A DNA stretch of 64,000 nucleotides from Apostichopus japonicus (lineage: Eukaryota > Echinodermata > Holothuroidea > Aspidochirotida > Stichopodidae): positions 23,229,841-23,293,840 of the forward strand of contig NC_092575.1 in NCBI RefSeq assembly GCF_037975245.1, in the 5' to 3' direction. This document shows positions 15,039 to 28,672 of this stretch, piece by piece (position 1 is the stretch's first letter; each line of letters begins with the position of its first letter). A program made the translations under genes and the position numbers. Under the pieces are notes generated by a model. The model saw only the letters and a program-made list of their open reading frames with translations. It ran no database searches and was not told the DNA's origin.

Positions 15039-15091
<53 letters not shown>
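15039..15091. repeat. (TA)n microsatellite
   Basis: Uninterrupted alternating AT of about 52 bp. Confidence 0.95.
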
Positions 15092-15092
<1 letters not shown>

Positions 15093-16658
15093 TTGATACC
15101 AAACTCATATCCACATTCGTGAATCTTCTATGCACAAACACAATGTCAGTTAAACAGCCGTGGCATTCCGCATATATTCAGAATAGTTTTGTTTCCATTT
15201 TGTGTGTTAACCTCATTAACAGGCACAATAATAAGCACCGATTGCGCATTTAGCTATTGACGTATACTTTACTATAGTTCGCGGTATGACGTTGTAAGTT
15301 GTAAATCACATCGTTGCATAGTCTTCCAAAATGTAGCCAGACAACTTTCTTGTTAAACAGTCTGCTTATGACAGTATTGAAACAGTCATATATGGTATAC
15401 AAAAAAGTAACTATATTGTGTGCAAGTTTAGGACCAATTTGATTCCAGTAGAAACAATTATTTACGAAAACAACAGCAACGACGAATAGAATTGTTTAGT
15501 GACTGCATTAACTAAAGCAACCAAGGGTATCATTGTAGATCGATTACTGTCGGAAATACATATGCAATGTGAAACTAGATCGTGGTTCACTTTTTGTATT
15601 GACCCCTTAAATGAATCAGGGTATATGCAATAATTACCTCAGGGGGCATTTTAATCGGGTGGTTCAAACATAAACATACCTTTCTTAAACACGCTCGCTA
15701 TTCAAACCTATTTTAATGGTTTTACATTCGTTGAAACACTATATTTCATTTCAAAAAGGTAGGCATCTATTTTATATCAGACCACGGACTAAATAGATAA
15801 TATATACCATATCATAAGTATGAAGAAATATTGGTTTACATTACAACGTTTGATACTCGTGTGAATCAATGAGTAAAAGCAAATATATAATGAAAACTTA
15901 CCACTTTTGGGTAACCTGCAAACCAGTACAAAGACACACATGAGCGACCAATTTGAGAAGTATCGCCTCTTGATCAATATCCTCAACTCCATATTTTGTT
16001 CTGTGTGCGTTTCTCCCGTATTAAAGATGCCTCGAATTTCCGAACTCTTTCAATTCTACCACCTAAGTTCTCGCTACTTTTGTTTTTTACACTTTACGAC
16101 ACAAACGCTGTCTTGATAGTAGTTGACTTGGTCAAGATTGAAATTATTTGGTAAGCCATTAAAACTCAAGTTCGTTTCGAATTCTTGAAACGTTGGAGAG
16201 AGTTATCGTCATTCCCCGTGCATGAGAACTCCACTGAGACTTGAAACGCAAGTCAATGGCGCGAAAATATTCTAGCTCAAATAACTCAGTAGAACAAGAA
16301 GACGAAACCTTGGTACATATTTCATTACGATTTCCATTGAAGAAAATACAGAGACAATGACAAATAAAACAGGTTGCGCTTTTTAAAAAGCACAATTTCG
16401 TATCCATAAAATGACGACATTCACATGTGGAAAATAGCTATCACCTATGACATTGCTTTACTGCAAACCCCTTGATATTTTGTATTAGTGACACACACTG
16501 GTCGCATCTGCCTACAACACATGTTCATCCACACTGGTTAATTGAGATCTTCTGAAGATGGTTCAAGAATTACGAAGCGCGCCCTCCTCCTGTGAGATAA
16601 CGGAGAATCAGACGACCAAGTCGGGCGATTGATATACACACATACATTCCGTACAATG

Positions 16659-16747
16659 TTATATATATATGTATGCGTGCGTGTATGTATGTTTGCGTGT
16701 TTGTTTGTATGAATATATGTATAATTATATATATATATAATTATATA

Positions 16748-16783
<36 letters not shown>

Positions 16784-16793
16784 TATATAAAAT

Positions 16794-16834
<41 letters not shown>
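16659..16834. repeat. Compound TA / TATG microsatellite
   Basis: TA tracts are interspersed with GTATG/TGTT-type units and with AATTATATATATAATT blocks that make it strongly self-complementary. Confidence 0.9.
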
Positions 16835-16836
<2 letters not shown>

Positions 16837-19800
16837 CTTAGAATGTTAGCAACTTAGTAAAAATTAGTTCATTCACTACGACAATGTAGCGATAAACGCA
16901 GATATGCAGTTTTTTTTTTTATTAAGGTTCATTACAAGGGGTTTATGTCACCGCATTTCAAAGAAACGTGACAGCTGTACTTAATCACGACGAGATTTGC
17001 ATATACTGTTAAGAATTTTAAATTCCTTGTTTGTATTAGACAATGTAACAGCTGTGTGAGCTAGCCGAGACAAATTGTGTTCCCATATCCTAATATTCCA
17101 AATGGTTAATAGCGTTCCAAAGAAAAGTTCGCATGAAAGACATCCAGAACATATCATATTTGTAGTTCATGTATGAGTACATGAGAATGTGAGTCTCGTT
17201 AACTTTACGTATATGTATTTGAAGTAAATTAACATGTACGAAAATCTTCAATATCCATTGTGTTAATTCCCTCATATACATGTCCATATATGGACATTCT
17301 ACTATATAACAATTTTCGTCATATGCAAATAAGTTATTCTTCTTTTGTGATTTGTAATGTGAATTATGCTTTAGGTTGAATCTTTTCATTAAACCTATGT
17401 GAAAGTTTCTTTTAATTCAAATTTATGGTAAATCTTGAGGACAGTTTTGGCAAGTTTTTTGGTATTTAGAACTTCTTGAATATCATTTTTGTTTGTGTTT
17501 ATGTTTTTCTTAAATCTTTACTTTCCTTTAATTATCGTTTTTTCTCCGATTCTGACAGGGTGCTATATTCATACTGTTATGAATGATTGTATAAGCCGTG
17601 ACCGTTTCATTATGATACATTACGGGATGAAAGTCTATATTCCGTTACAATGATTCGTTTTATATATTGATAGATAACTGCCGAAAACCATTCTCAAACA
17701 CAACACGATTCCATCCATCTGTTTACTTCAGTCAATAAATTGACCATGTTACCCAAACATGCCTTTCTAATACGCTCCGGTAACAGAGAAACGATTACTC
17801 ATTTTCATACACATTAATGTAAGCTGATACCCGCACCTTGCGAAGACAGTCCAGATAAGATATCCGTTGATATTTTCAAAAGTTATAAAGAATATTTACA
17901 GAACGTGTGCCATATTTGTTTTGAATTTGTATTTGGCTTTTTAAAATCTAACAGCAGACAGGAGATATATATGCTGTCACAGAGTGATTTGGCATCTTAT
18001 CTGTATATATTTATCAGATTATATGGTATCATTAAACAAATCATAAATCAATTATGAGATGGCCGATCAATAATCAAGTTATCCATGCATCGATTCTTTC
18101 TGTTCACTTTTTCTTTCAATTATGACACATGTTTGTTGTTATAACCACGTTGACTAGAATTACTATTTATAACTAAAAGCAAAGGTTCCTATACACATTC
18201 GGTTAATAGCATCTCCCCGTCTCCTTCCCGTCCCCGCCCCGTCCCCTCCCCCAGCTACAAACCCGTCCCTCAAAATGTGTAAAAGATCAAAAGAAAAGAG
18301 AGGAAATGAGAAGACACACACACAAAATTGGGAGATATTATTGAAAACATTCCAAATTCTGAAAGAATTTAAAATTCATTTAGTACATTGCAACAACCAT
18401 TAAAGAAAGATTTGTCGATCTCTACTGAAGATGAATCATGTGGAAGGTATATTAAAAGGTTAGATGATATCAATTTATAGATTCCATCAGCAGTACGAAG
18501 ACAATTTGTCATTTCCCAGGAGTGAAGTATGAGCTAACCACAGTCATTTGTTACCTTCGTTGAACTCCCATACTATATGTATTTCAGGTATACAGCCTAT
18601 CGGATCATAAAATATAAAATGCATATGCATTCTGCGGTTTTGTCGACATGTGCTCTGGCCGTATTGTGTATCTGAGGGAGGTTTACAGCCATATTGCAAC
18701 AGCCAACGCGAATATTAAATCGTGCTGCGTAAGACATTTTCTGTATTTATAAAGTCTATGCTGTTTTCTAGTTCACAAATGAACAACTGTATCGTCACCA
18801 TAAACCTCGACGATATATATAGTGTTCATAGGCTCACTATATGTTTTTTTTTTTTTTTTTTTTTGAAAAAGCAGAAATATTTATCATGCTTTTAAGCTGC
18901 AGACGCAACATTATGTTTCAAAGCAGGACATTATGCCAATTTTCTTTTTACTTTTTTTGTTTTCCACACACCGAATAAAATAACATGGGGCTAGTTTAAG
19001 TAAACTTGTCAATATTTTGCGGTTATAACTGGTATTAATGCACCTGTCGATTTGATAGTTATAAGGAATTTTGCGGTTCAAGCATTATACACTTGTGGTA
19101 AAAAGCAAACAAAACATATGCAGCGCAATAAAACAAATGGACATATTTCTCCTTGAGTAAGACCCGACAAGGATTCTCTAAGCTAAGAATTGTTTGCCAG
19201 ATAATCCCTCAACCAATAAAAGAAATTGTATTTGAGAGGCAAAAGTTTCGAGCTTATGTTTACTTTTATTAATTTCTTTTATCGATTTGTCCTTGAAACG
19301 TGGAATGTGTCTTTGAATGATTCGTTAGCGATCGAGGTACTTTTAAATTTGGCCTTCCCTACGGAATACATACAATCTTTGGAAACATTCTGTCTGTAGA
19401 AATGAGACCATTTGAACACCAGATGTGTGCTATATATATATATGTATGTAATATATGTTGAAAACACTAACCATACTTAAAAGCACATTGCAATGTTTAA
19501 GATTATGACAGATATAATGTTACATTTTTGGTAAATAAAAATGTCGAATTTCATACTTAATTAAGAACAGATTTTTAGATCTATATGTGATCGAAGTTGG
19601 TATGTTAAACCTCAAACACTTATTACAATTATTCTGGAGGTCTCAACCAAAAGTATGCATCATTTCTCTACCTCGACTTCGTATTCGGCTACTACTGATT
19701 TCTAATACCTCAGTTCTTTCGTATTGCATTCTATGTTAACAATATTTTACTGCCCTTGTGTATGATGTGAAGTAAACCGCAGTGTTAATTTTTTTAAATT

Positions 19801-22800
19801 TCATCGTGATTACCCAAAAAAGAAAGATAAATAAAAGAAAATTACATTTTTAGGGAAAAAAACAAAGAACGAGGTATGTGTGTTGCAGAAATTAGTTAAT
19901 CATCATGATGAGAAAATTAAGAATGTCTGTAAACAACATAATTTTCACATTCATGTTATGGAAGGTGGTAGAAAGACTGAAAGTGGGAAGCTGATGGGTA
20001 CTTTATTGTTTTGTTTTTTTACAACAACAAAAACAAACTGTTCGAAATCGGCATTTTAGCGGACAACACATTCTATGTAATTGAAGCTTCTTTGCAAAGA
20101 TTATGAGTGCATTAACATACTGATGACGATGTCTTCGGGCGCAGTTGTGATTTGTTAGCTCTTCCAGAATTGGCAAGAATTATATCCATTCTGTTTTAAT
20201 CAGCTCATTGATACCAAACCCAAAGATACAATCGCACGATTGTTTGCGACAACTTTCGTCAATTCCAAATTGACATTTTCTTCGTAGACGAAATAATAGT
20301 GAGTTAACGAAAAAGTTAATATCAGCAGTGGATATCACATCTGTCATTTGGGTATCTTGTAAATCATCATAACAAAATATTTATAATTTGAAAAGCTGAC
20401 TCGACTCGGCGCCTGTCTTTGACAAGGCTACCATATAATCACAACTAGTAATTATGGCGTAACCGCAGTTCTTCAAACATTCGCTATTGTTTCTGCTTAA
20501 ATTTTTTAATTAGGGCTTTGATCTCAAATACAATGAACTTCATTGTAGCATGCATGTGTCACAAGACTGTATTGCTACTGTTCGACAACGTTGTTGAAGT
20601 TTTAAACCATGAGATAGCTCGATATGGCTATGCAATAACGACCCCGTGACCTCAATGGAACGCAGTTTTTATTTTTTTATTTTTCAACATCCATGGTCTA
20701 GTTAACTTGTCAGAGTCTATAATAACTGTAGACGCTTTGACATTGGTCGTAAACAACAACATAGTAACAGCTCATAGGAATGATACTCATTCTAATGTTA
20801 TTACTTATACTCTGTCCAGGGACTCCGGAAACGGTGGTGCGATGCGAAGACTCTTTTGTCGTAAATCGAATCGTATTTAAAGCAACCTATAAATCTAAGC
20901 ATGAATGAAAGTCGATATACCTTTAAAGGGACACTGCATCAAGGTTATTCCTTTGAACAATGAATGTTCCTTTCTGGTTATTTCGAAAGATGTCATATCC
21001 CCCATATTGATATTCCTTAGACATTATGTCAATTTTGCTCTGGTTTGGTGTTAAGGTAGAAATTAAAGTTATTCTTCTATAGTTACAACATATATCACAA
21101 AGCCCATGTTTAAAAATATGAATTATAAATAAAGTATGAATTGAACTCCGGAAGGGGTAGTGTGACACGAAAGATATATATTATTTTTTTTTTATCAAAA
21201 TCTAAAATGTTTTTAAAGTAACCTATAACATCTAAACAAGAATGAACAGAAATCACAAAATGATGTTTGGATATTCATCTAACATATATCAATAAATAAA
21301 TATATGCAGTATGTACGGCGTAATATCGAAAGCAAAGCGTGCATTGTAGAAACCAATCAAATTCAAATCGAATAACTCATCAATTCTATCCCTTCCTGCC
21401 TCAATGAAATCCCTACTCTCTAACCTCAGTCTCTTCTCTTTGTTCCATAAAACGTTGTCCCTTAACTTTGTCAGTGGAACTGAAGTGATTTTTGGGGGGC
21501 TTACGTGAAACTATCTCGGGTTATGTGATTCTTAGTAAGTGAACGCAATCACACGAACGATTCCGTGGTTAAGAACATAGTTTTTGTGCAATCTATACAC
21601 ATCCATGCACCTTGCATGAAATAAATCAATTTAACTGTTCCTTTCTTTCCTTCAAGGAGAACCGGGTGGTAAATAGTCATTTAAAAGAGTAAAACCACAT
21701 TGCTGGTAAAACAATATTTAAAAAAAAATAATAAAACGTATTTGGTTGTGATAAACTAAGACGAACCAATTAGAGATATGATATGAAACTGAACAACGTT
21801 TCGACCAACGGTAAAGCATTTTGAGGACGTTTATTGTATTTTATCACAAAATAGCAATAAATAGAGAAATTAGTTTTGTCGGGTTATTGGTTATATCTTC
21901 CGTTACTATAGTAACAAGAACGTTTGTCCGAGGGAATAATGGCCAAGAAATGAGATTTATTCTGTGATAGATTAATTTTGCATATCATGTGTATTATCTC
22001 TACTAGAAAAGTATTTACATTAAAGTGTTTATCCTATATATTAACAACATGACTTCCCCATGCAAGTGAATCGTTAACGTAAAACATATGGCATACATCA
22101 CTATTTTTGTAATCGGGCAACTAATAATGCAAATAGTGATGATTTTGAAAAGGACAGAAGAGGGAAATTCAGAGAATATAGAAAACGAGGGACTAGAAAC
22201 TGAAGGGTGAAGAGGCTTGATTCATTTTTAAAGGTAAACCATATTTAATTATGATAGAAGGGTATGAATAAGGACACACTTTCAGTCTTCATCAACACAA
22301 GGATGACACAAGCAGCAATACACAGGAAACGACATTTTGAGAAGCAAGATGCTTTTCCAAGGTTTTAAACTTATACTGTTTAACTGTTAATCTCAAGTTT
22401 TTGAACTTGCAATAAATCTATCAATTCTATATAAAAAAAATAAAACTAATTCGCTTTAGATTAAATATGAATTGGTTGTTGCTTTTGAAAAACACTGTAA
22501 CCTATTCAAGACATTTTCATGTTAAATATTTAGACAAATTTCTGGGGTGTTTTTGTTCCATTTTGTGTGTGTGTTATTGTTGCACGTGCATGAGGTGAAG
22601 GTATTGGTTGTGTGTTCATTTTTGAACTTGTTTGAACATTCTGTTAGTCTACCCAAATATATTCATTACGTTTGTCATCAAACCACATACACTTGATCAG
22701 GTTAGTCAAAACCACCTCTTTAGATCGATATTTGATATGAGGGTTATTTAGTCAACTTATAATGATGAAGTTACAGGCAGCAAATATAAAATAGTATGCA

Positions 22801-25371
22801 TAATGCTTTGTGCAGTAATGAGTTGATTAGATAACGATGGAAATTAATCACCAGTTCCTCTGCCTCCATCTCCTCCTCTTCCTCCGCCTTCACCCCATCC
22901 TCCATTTCCTCCATCTCCTATTTCCTCTCATGCGCTCCGCAAACACTTCCTTTTCGGAAATGTTCCTTGTATGCTGAACGCATCGATCATGAATTGAACT
23001 TGACATTTCATGAATAACCATACAGAGATTTGAATCTGTCTCAATCAATACATTCGTCAGATTTTTTGCTTCGCTATAGAATCCCGACAAGATATAAACG
23101 GCAATATTCCATTCTGTAATATCTAAGAATATTTTTTGTCCCGTAATTATGCCCACACGGGAAGTGTAGGGTTCTTAACCTTGAAGAGGATGGATGCACA
23201 TCTGTTCAAATCTTTATTGAAATATCTTGCCTTAGGATATCGAGTCACACGGAGGCTACTACTATATTTTCATCTTTCGAAAAAATAATTGTTTTGCTCT
23301 GAAGGTTATAGTGAAGGTGGCTCTCAGGTTCCAGCGGGTTTTTTTTAATTAGTGTGACTATTCAGTGAAAGGTCATATGAAAGCGACTGATGAACGCAGT
23401 TTAATTAACTGAAGATTTGGTTAAATTGTTTCTACTTTAAAGCACGTTGGTAAATATTTTGGTATACCGAACCTGTCAATGCTGTTCCATTTGTTGATTC
23501 AGTTACAGTTTAAGAATCGAAGACATGTGAGTCCCCTTTACCTAATATTTTCTTTTCTTACAGTAAATAAACCAGTGCCACGATCCGTGTCGGATTCCCC
23601 ATTACGTGATGTAGAGCAAATATTGGTAATTGTATCAGAGTGCACCTAGGATGGTAGCGAATGAATATTCATCGGTTAGACGTCATACAACCAGACACTG
23701 CAGAAAATACATTTCTAATGCTAATGCGACTAACGACGCTAATCAACGAATCCATGCACTCGCAATAACCCTATGTACAATTCCTAACCTTCATTAAATA
23801 CAAACATGATATTCATACTACTCCTATACTCCAATGAGGAGTATGAACGATCAGTACAGACATTATTGTTACAATTATCGGTGTATGAGTTTCCAATGTT
23901 AATACCACTCTATACAGTCCTCTCATATCATGCCCCCAAACGCTCGTATTGGCAGTATTTTTCAGTACCTAAGTGATAGAAACATTAATCTATACTGCTC
24001 TTTTTGATCAGGGCAAGTCCTTGGAAGAATTGACTTTGAAGTAAAGAATGAACATTTTTGGTCCCAACTGCCATGGTGGTATGGAAATCGATTGGGGTAA
24101 TTGTGACGTATAGTGCTGCCGTATTTAACAAAAGTGTAGCCTCACTGAGTAATAAATGATGATATTGTTAATATATGTAAGTTGACGAAAGCAACGGGCA
24201 GTTACCTTTTTCACTTTACATATTCCATAAAATGTATTTACCATATTCTCCATAAAGCAGAATATCAAGAGAGTTTTTTTTTTAATTTAAGAATTTACCT
24301 TAATCATTAAATGCATTCAAGGGAATCCAGCCGAAGACTTCTATTGTAACAATTTAATATACTCCTAATTCGATCGTGAAACAGTAGTAAGTTTTAGAAA
24401 GGTCCAAGCAACCCCAAAGGATTTCTTTCATTTGAAATAAAAACTCTTTCTTACGTCACTCGAAGCTAAGAAAGTCAGTATACTGAGGATGACAGGAGTC
24501 TGGGATAACCTGAAAAATAAAAGGGTAAACCAAATAATTGATCATTATAAGAGAGTCGTTTTCATACTTATAGATGTACGAATAAATAAAGGCGTTTAAG
24601 TTTTTTTTTTAAATTGCAAACTTCTCAAGGGAAGACATCAATCCTTTTCCTTGCCGATATCAACTTCTCTATTTGTGTTTTTCCTCTTTCCACTCTTGCG
24701 GTTTTCTTCTGAACTATTTTCAAATATTTTCACGAACGCTACTAGGAAGTGTTGGAATGTTTGATATCAATTAATCACTTTCGATTTGAAGTACCAATGC
24801 TGGAAATCTCGAAGTCATGTGAACACCTAAAGCAGCTGGCCGCATTTGTAAAGTTTTTTTTTTTTTTTAACTTTCCTTTCACCTGGATTTGTTCCGCTGT
24901 TTTATAGTTAACTTAACATAACTTAATGCTAATTACGTACTCTTCTCGTTTTGTAAAATAACATGGGTTGTCTTGATGTGTCCAAAATCTGGATTATAAC
25001 GTTTTCCTATACTTTAGGTTGATCTTGACATTCTAGTATTCGTTCATAACATAATGTAGGCTACTTGTGAATGTAACATAGTTACATATCGGTGCCTATA
25101 TACGGTTATAACGTCGAGCTTAGAATCACTCTAGAGAAGGGTAATAACCACGATGTACTTGTCAATGGAGATGAGAAGTGGTGATGGATATACGGTATCA
25201 TACAATGAATGGTTGGAAATCGGATTAGGGGATAATATAAGATAAACCAGATCAGGGGCATCCAGGTGGTACTTCATTTTTGTAACCCCGGAATGCGAAC
25301 ATAATGTGCAACATAACCTATCATCGCTCATCATATTTCCATGCATCGTTTAACTTACACCTTAAGGTATA

Positions 25372-25950
25372 GTCACTGCTGTGGCAAATTATCCATAACC
25401 TAAATATGAGATGATATAACGTTAGGGTAGTCCATTACTGTGGCAGAGTATCCGTAGCCTATATAAGAGATGATATAACGTTAGGGTAGTCCATTACTGT
25501 GGCAGAGTATCCGTAGCCTATATAAGAGATGATATAACGTTAGGGTAGTTAATTGCTGTGGCAGAGTATCCGTAGCCTATATATGAGATGATATAACGTT
25601 AGGGTAGTCAATTGCTGTGGCAGAGTATCCGTAGCCTATATATGAGATGATATAACGTTAGGGTAGTCAATTACTGTGGCAGAGTATCCGTAGCCTATAT
25701 ATGAGATGATATAACGTTAGGGTAGTCAATTGCTGTGGTAGAGTATCCGTAGCCTATATATGAGATGATATAACGTTAGGGTAGTCCATTACTGTGGCAG
25801 AGTATCCGTAGCCTATATAAGAGATGATATAACGTTAAGGTAGTCAATTGCTGTGGCAGAGTATCAGCAACCTATATATGAGATGATATAACGTTAGGGT
25901 ATAGTCAATTGCTGTGGTAGAGTATCCGTATCCTATATAAGAGTTGATAT
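25372..25950. repeat. 59-bp tandem repeat, about ten copies
   Basis: GTTAGGGTAG recurs at exactly 59-bp steps (25421, 25480, 25539, 25598, 25657, 25716, 25775, 25834, 25893). The first copy is diverged and the last is truncated near 25950. Each unit carries GTGGCAGAGTATCCGTAGCC and a TATA-like CTATATAaGAG. Copies differ by only a few bases, so the array is young or homogenised. Confidence 0.95.
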
Positions 25951-26037
25951 GCATATGTAGCAGCAAACTTGTCCGGTGTGTTAAACATTCATTGTGGTAT
26001 ATATTAACTAAATGTTGTCATTTGCAAGAAGAAAAGC

Positions 26038-26264
26038 ACTCTTCAATTCTTCCAAAGAGTTAAAATTAACTCTTGAAGAGTTTCAAAGAGGATGAATTTT
26101 TAAAGGAGAAAAATCCACTCTTACAGAAAGAGTGGCTTCATGCCATTGTAGCTAAAAAAGAGGAGTGAATGTCCAAACTTTGCAATCACTCGCGTTGAAG
26201 TAATAAATCATTCACTCCTTGAAAAGTTGCCGACCCAGAGTTGATTCTCTTTGAAATTAAGAGT
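26038..26264. mobile_element. Possible foldback element with ACTCTT termini
   Basis: The left end ACTCTTCAATTC... with CAAAGAG and TAACTCT inside is matched, in the same order, by the reverse complement of the right end (ACTCTTAATTTCAAAGAG). Several internal ACTCTT/AAGAGT pairs add further foldback potential. No target duplication is evident and the inverted repeats are imperfect, so this is tentative. Confidence 0.4.
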
Positions 26265-28614
26265 ACATCTCATACTTAGCAAACTGAATCAGTTGCTCTA
26301 ACTACAGACAACTATGTTTCCCTGCACTCTGATATTGCATAAAAATGTCATCAACAATAAAATGAATATATTCAAGATGGAAAATATTATAAAAGAAATA
26401 ATTGTTTGTCTGCTTATGATAAATTTATGAAATGTTTATCATGAATGATATGATTTACAGAAGAACAAAACACTTCTTGACGTTTATTGTTACACGTTTT
26501 ATTAAATGGAAACATGACGATTTAAATATACCAGACATCATTTCAAGTAAATGCTTCTTGATAAAAGATATATCAAAAGAAAAAAAAAATCCCAGGGTGG
26601 TAATGAATTGATATTTATGTATCTCGTGTAACCATAAAGTCGTGAAATATTTATCGGAATGTCTTAGCTTGAAATAACACCTATATTAAAATTGACACGA
26701 AGTTCTTCCACATTCTATTGAAGTAACGGGAATGTGCACATGATATTTCAAAAAGTCAAAGGGAAAAGCAAAACAAACACATAAAATATCTTTCCCAAGA
26801 AGCTAAAACAAACCATAAATTAAACCTTTAATCATTCTTATGCACCTCAAGAAATAAACATAATGTCCATCATATTTTGAACCACCACCGTGTGTTAAGC
26901 ATTAACATACTTCATAAAAGATGATACAAAGTTTTTTTTCATGAAATGAATTGAAGTTTGTCTATGTTGGTTACCTTAATGAGAAAATCTTATGCCGTTT
27001 AATGAGAATATACATATAATATTTATGAATGTAAACAAATATTACTCTGGTCTCAAAAACTTGGAATTGTTGAGATATTGTCTAATTATTGAGATTAGAG
27101 ACACTCTCTAAGATTCCATACTTTTTTCCGATTATTTTCTTGTCTTTACTCTCTATTCTTTATGGGGAGGGGTGGTGGAGTGGGGGCGGAGGTTCCCTCT
27201 TCTTTAACTTTACGTCTGGATAAGGGCATAATCTTAAAGAGACCCGCTACGGAATGATGAGGAATAAAATATGTCAATTTCAATGGTTATAATTACCAGA
27301 ACTTTCAACATGTCTATTTGTTTGTATTATGTGCGTGTGGGATTTTAAACTTTGAAATCAACCTAGTGTGGCACGAAACTTCAAGTGATGTGAATGTTGG
27401 CAAAAAGTGCCATGCCACGATGGGAGTTTAGGAAGCAAAATATCCACATCGTATCGTGTAAGAATCTCGTGTGTAGGATGACTCACAGTTTATGAGGTAT
27501 GTTAAAAACCCAGGAAAATAATGTTTCGCGAAACTACTATACCATGGATGGCAAATAACGTTGACTCCAATGTCCTTAATTTTACTTAGTGGAATAATGG
27601 GTACGTTGTATACTCTTTAGTCTTTACTAAACCAAAAATATATACCAAAGTATTAAATTTATCCCGAAGAAACTTTGTATCATGCATATGCAGGTTTGTG
27701 TGAAAGGTGACTGGTTCCCACAGACTTCAAGTTCATGTTGCATTGTGCGCGATGTTTTAATCCTGGTTCGAATTTTATGAATAGGGGGACTTTAAATGTC
27801 GTCTTCATGATTTGGTTCGTGATCCTCTTGATCTTTAAGCGAGCCCTTCCTGAAGTTTAAGAAGATAAGGTAAACAGCAGAGTGAATGGAAAGCATGCAG
27901 TCCTAATGGTCACACTGATTATCCAATTGCTATTAAGAGGCCATGAGAAATATTTGATTTCAAAGATGTCCGATTTTTTTTTCTTTTTTTTTTGCGTTTC
28001 CGGACGTTATGACAATGGTTCATCTTACTAGGATGAACTGGGAGGACGGCATTTCTGTTAAATCTCTACTTAAACCAGTTTCTTAAGTTACACATCCATT
28101 ATATCCCATTTACTAACACACTATATCTTCCTTCAATTTCATTTCATCAAAACAGCCATCGTTGTAATCCACCTCCCAGACTTCGGCGCTTGAGCTTTCA
28201 CCAGTGGGATCAACAATTTTAAAGGAGCTTTCCGTACTCAACTTTAACTCAATCAGAAAAAAAGTAGGCTATCAAACTTCAGTCTGTATTGAACTGCGAC
28301 CCACATGTAAGGTATATCATACACTCAGCAAATGGTATAGATTCTTTTCAAGGTACAGAATGGTCCACATTTTTGTATTATGAACAGCAATTATTAAACA
28401 TATTGCTTTATGAAGTTATCATGTACGATGCGGCTTTTCTATGTGATTTAGTCATAGAAAAGTTTAAAATAATTATGTAGTGTAAGAGTTTTGGTTGCTG
28501 AATGAAATCGCCTATGAAATTTGCTATATTATCAATTATCTCGATATGATTTTAATATTATGGCATATATCAATTTGGTTGTTATAAAATTACATTCAAG
28601 GCAATCCTAAGCAT

Positions 28615-28616
<2 letters not shown>

Positions 28617-28669
<53 letters not shown>
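28617..28669. repeat. (TA)n microsatellite
   Basis: Uninterrupted TA alternation of about 52 bp. Confidence 0.95.

Positions 28670-28672
<3 letters not shown>

Larger units (their letters stand above)
13342..25371. other. No gene recognised; microsatellites
   Basis: AT-rich non-coding DNA. (TA)n tracts are listed separately. A TCC/CCT-rich tract lies at 22853-22930 and a C-rich run at 18222-18254. The sequence TTTAAAGGGACACTGC at 20925 looks like a transposon terminus whose partner was not found. Confidence 0.5.

Noticed and set aside
22890-23156. Minus-strand 88-codon frame as an exon
   Set aside because: It begins with GTG, ends in a low-complexity CCT/TCC tract, and shows no family resemblance.
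25372-25950. CRISPR array
   Set aside because: The repeats are contiguous 59-bp units without unique spacers, in an animal genome.
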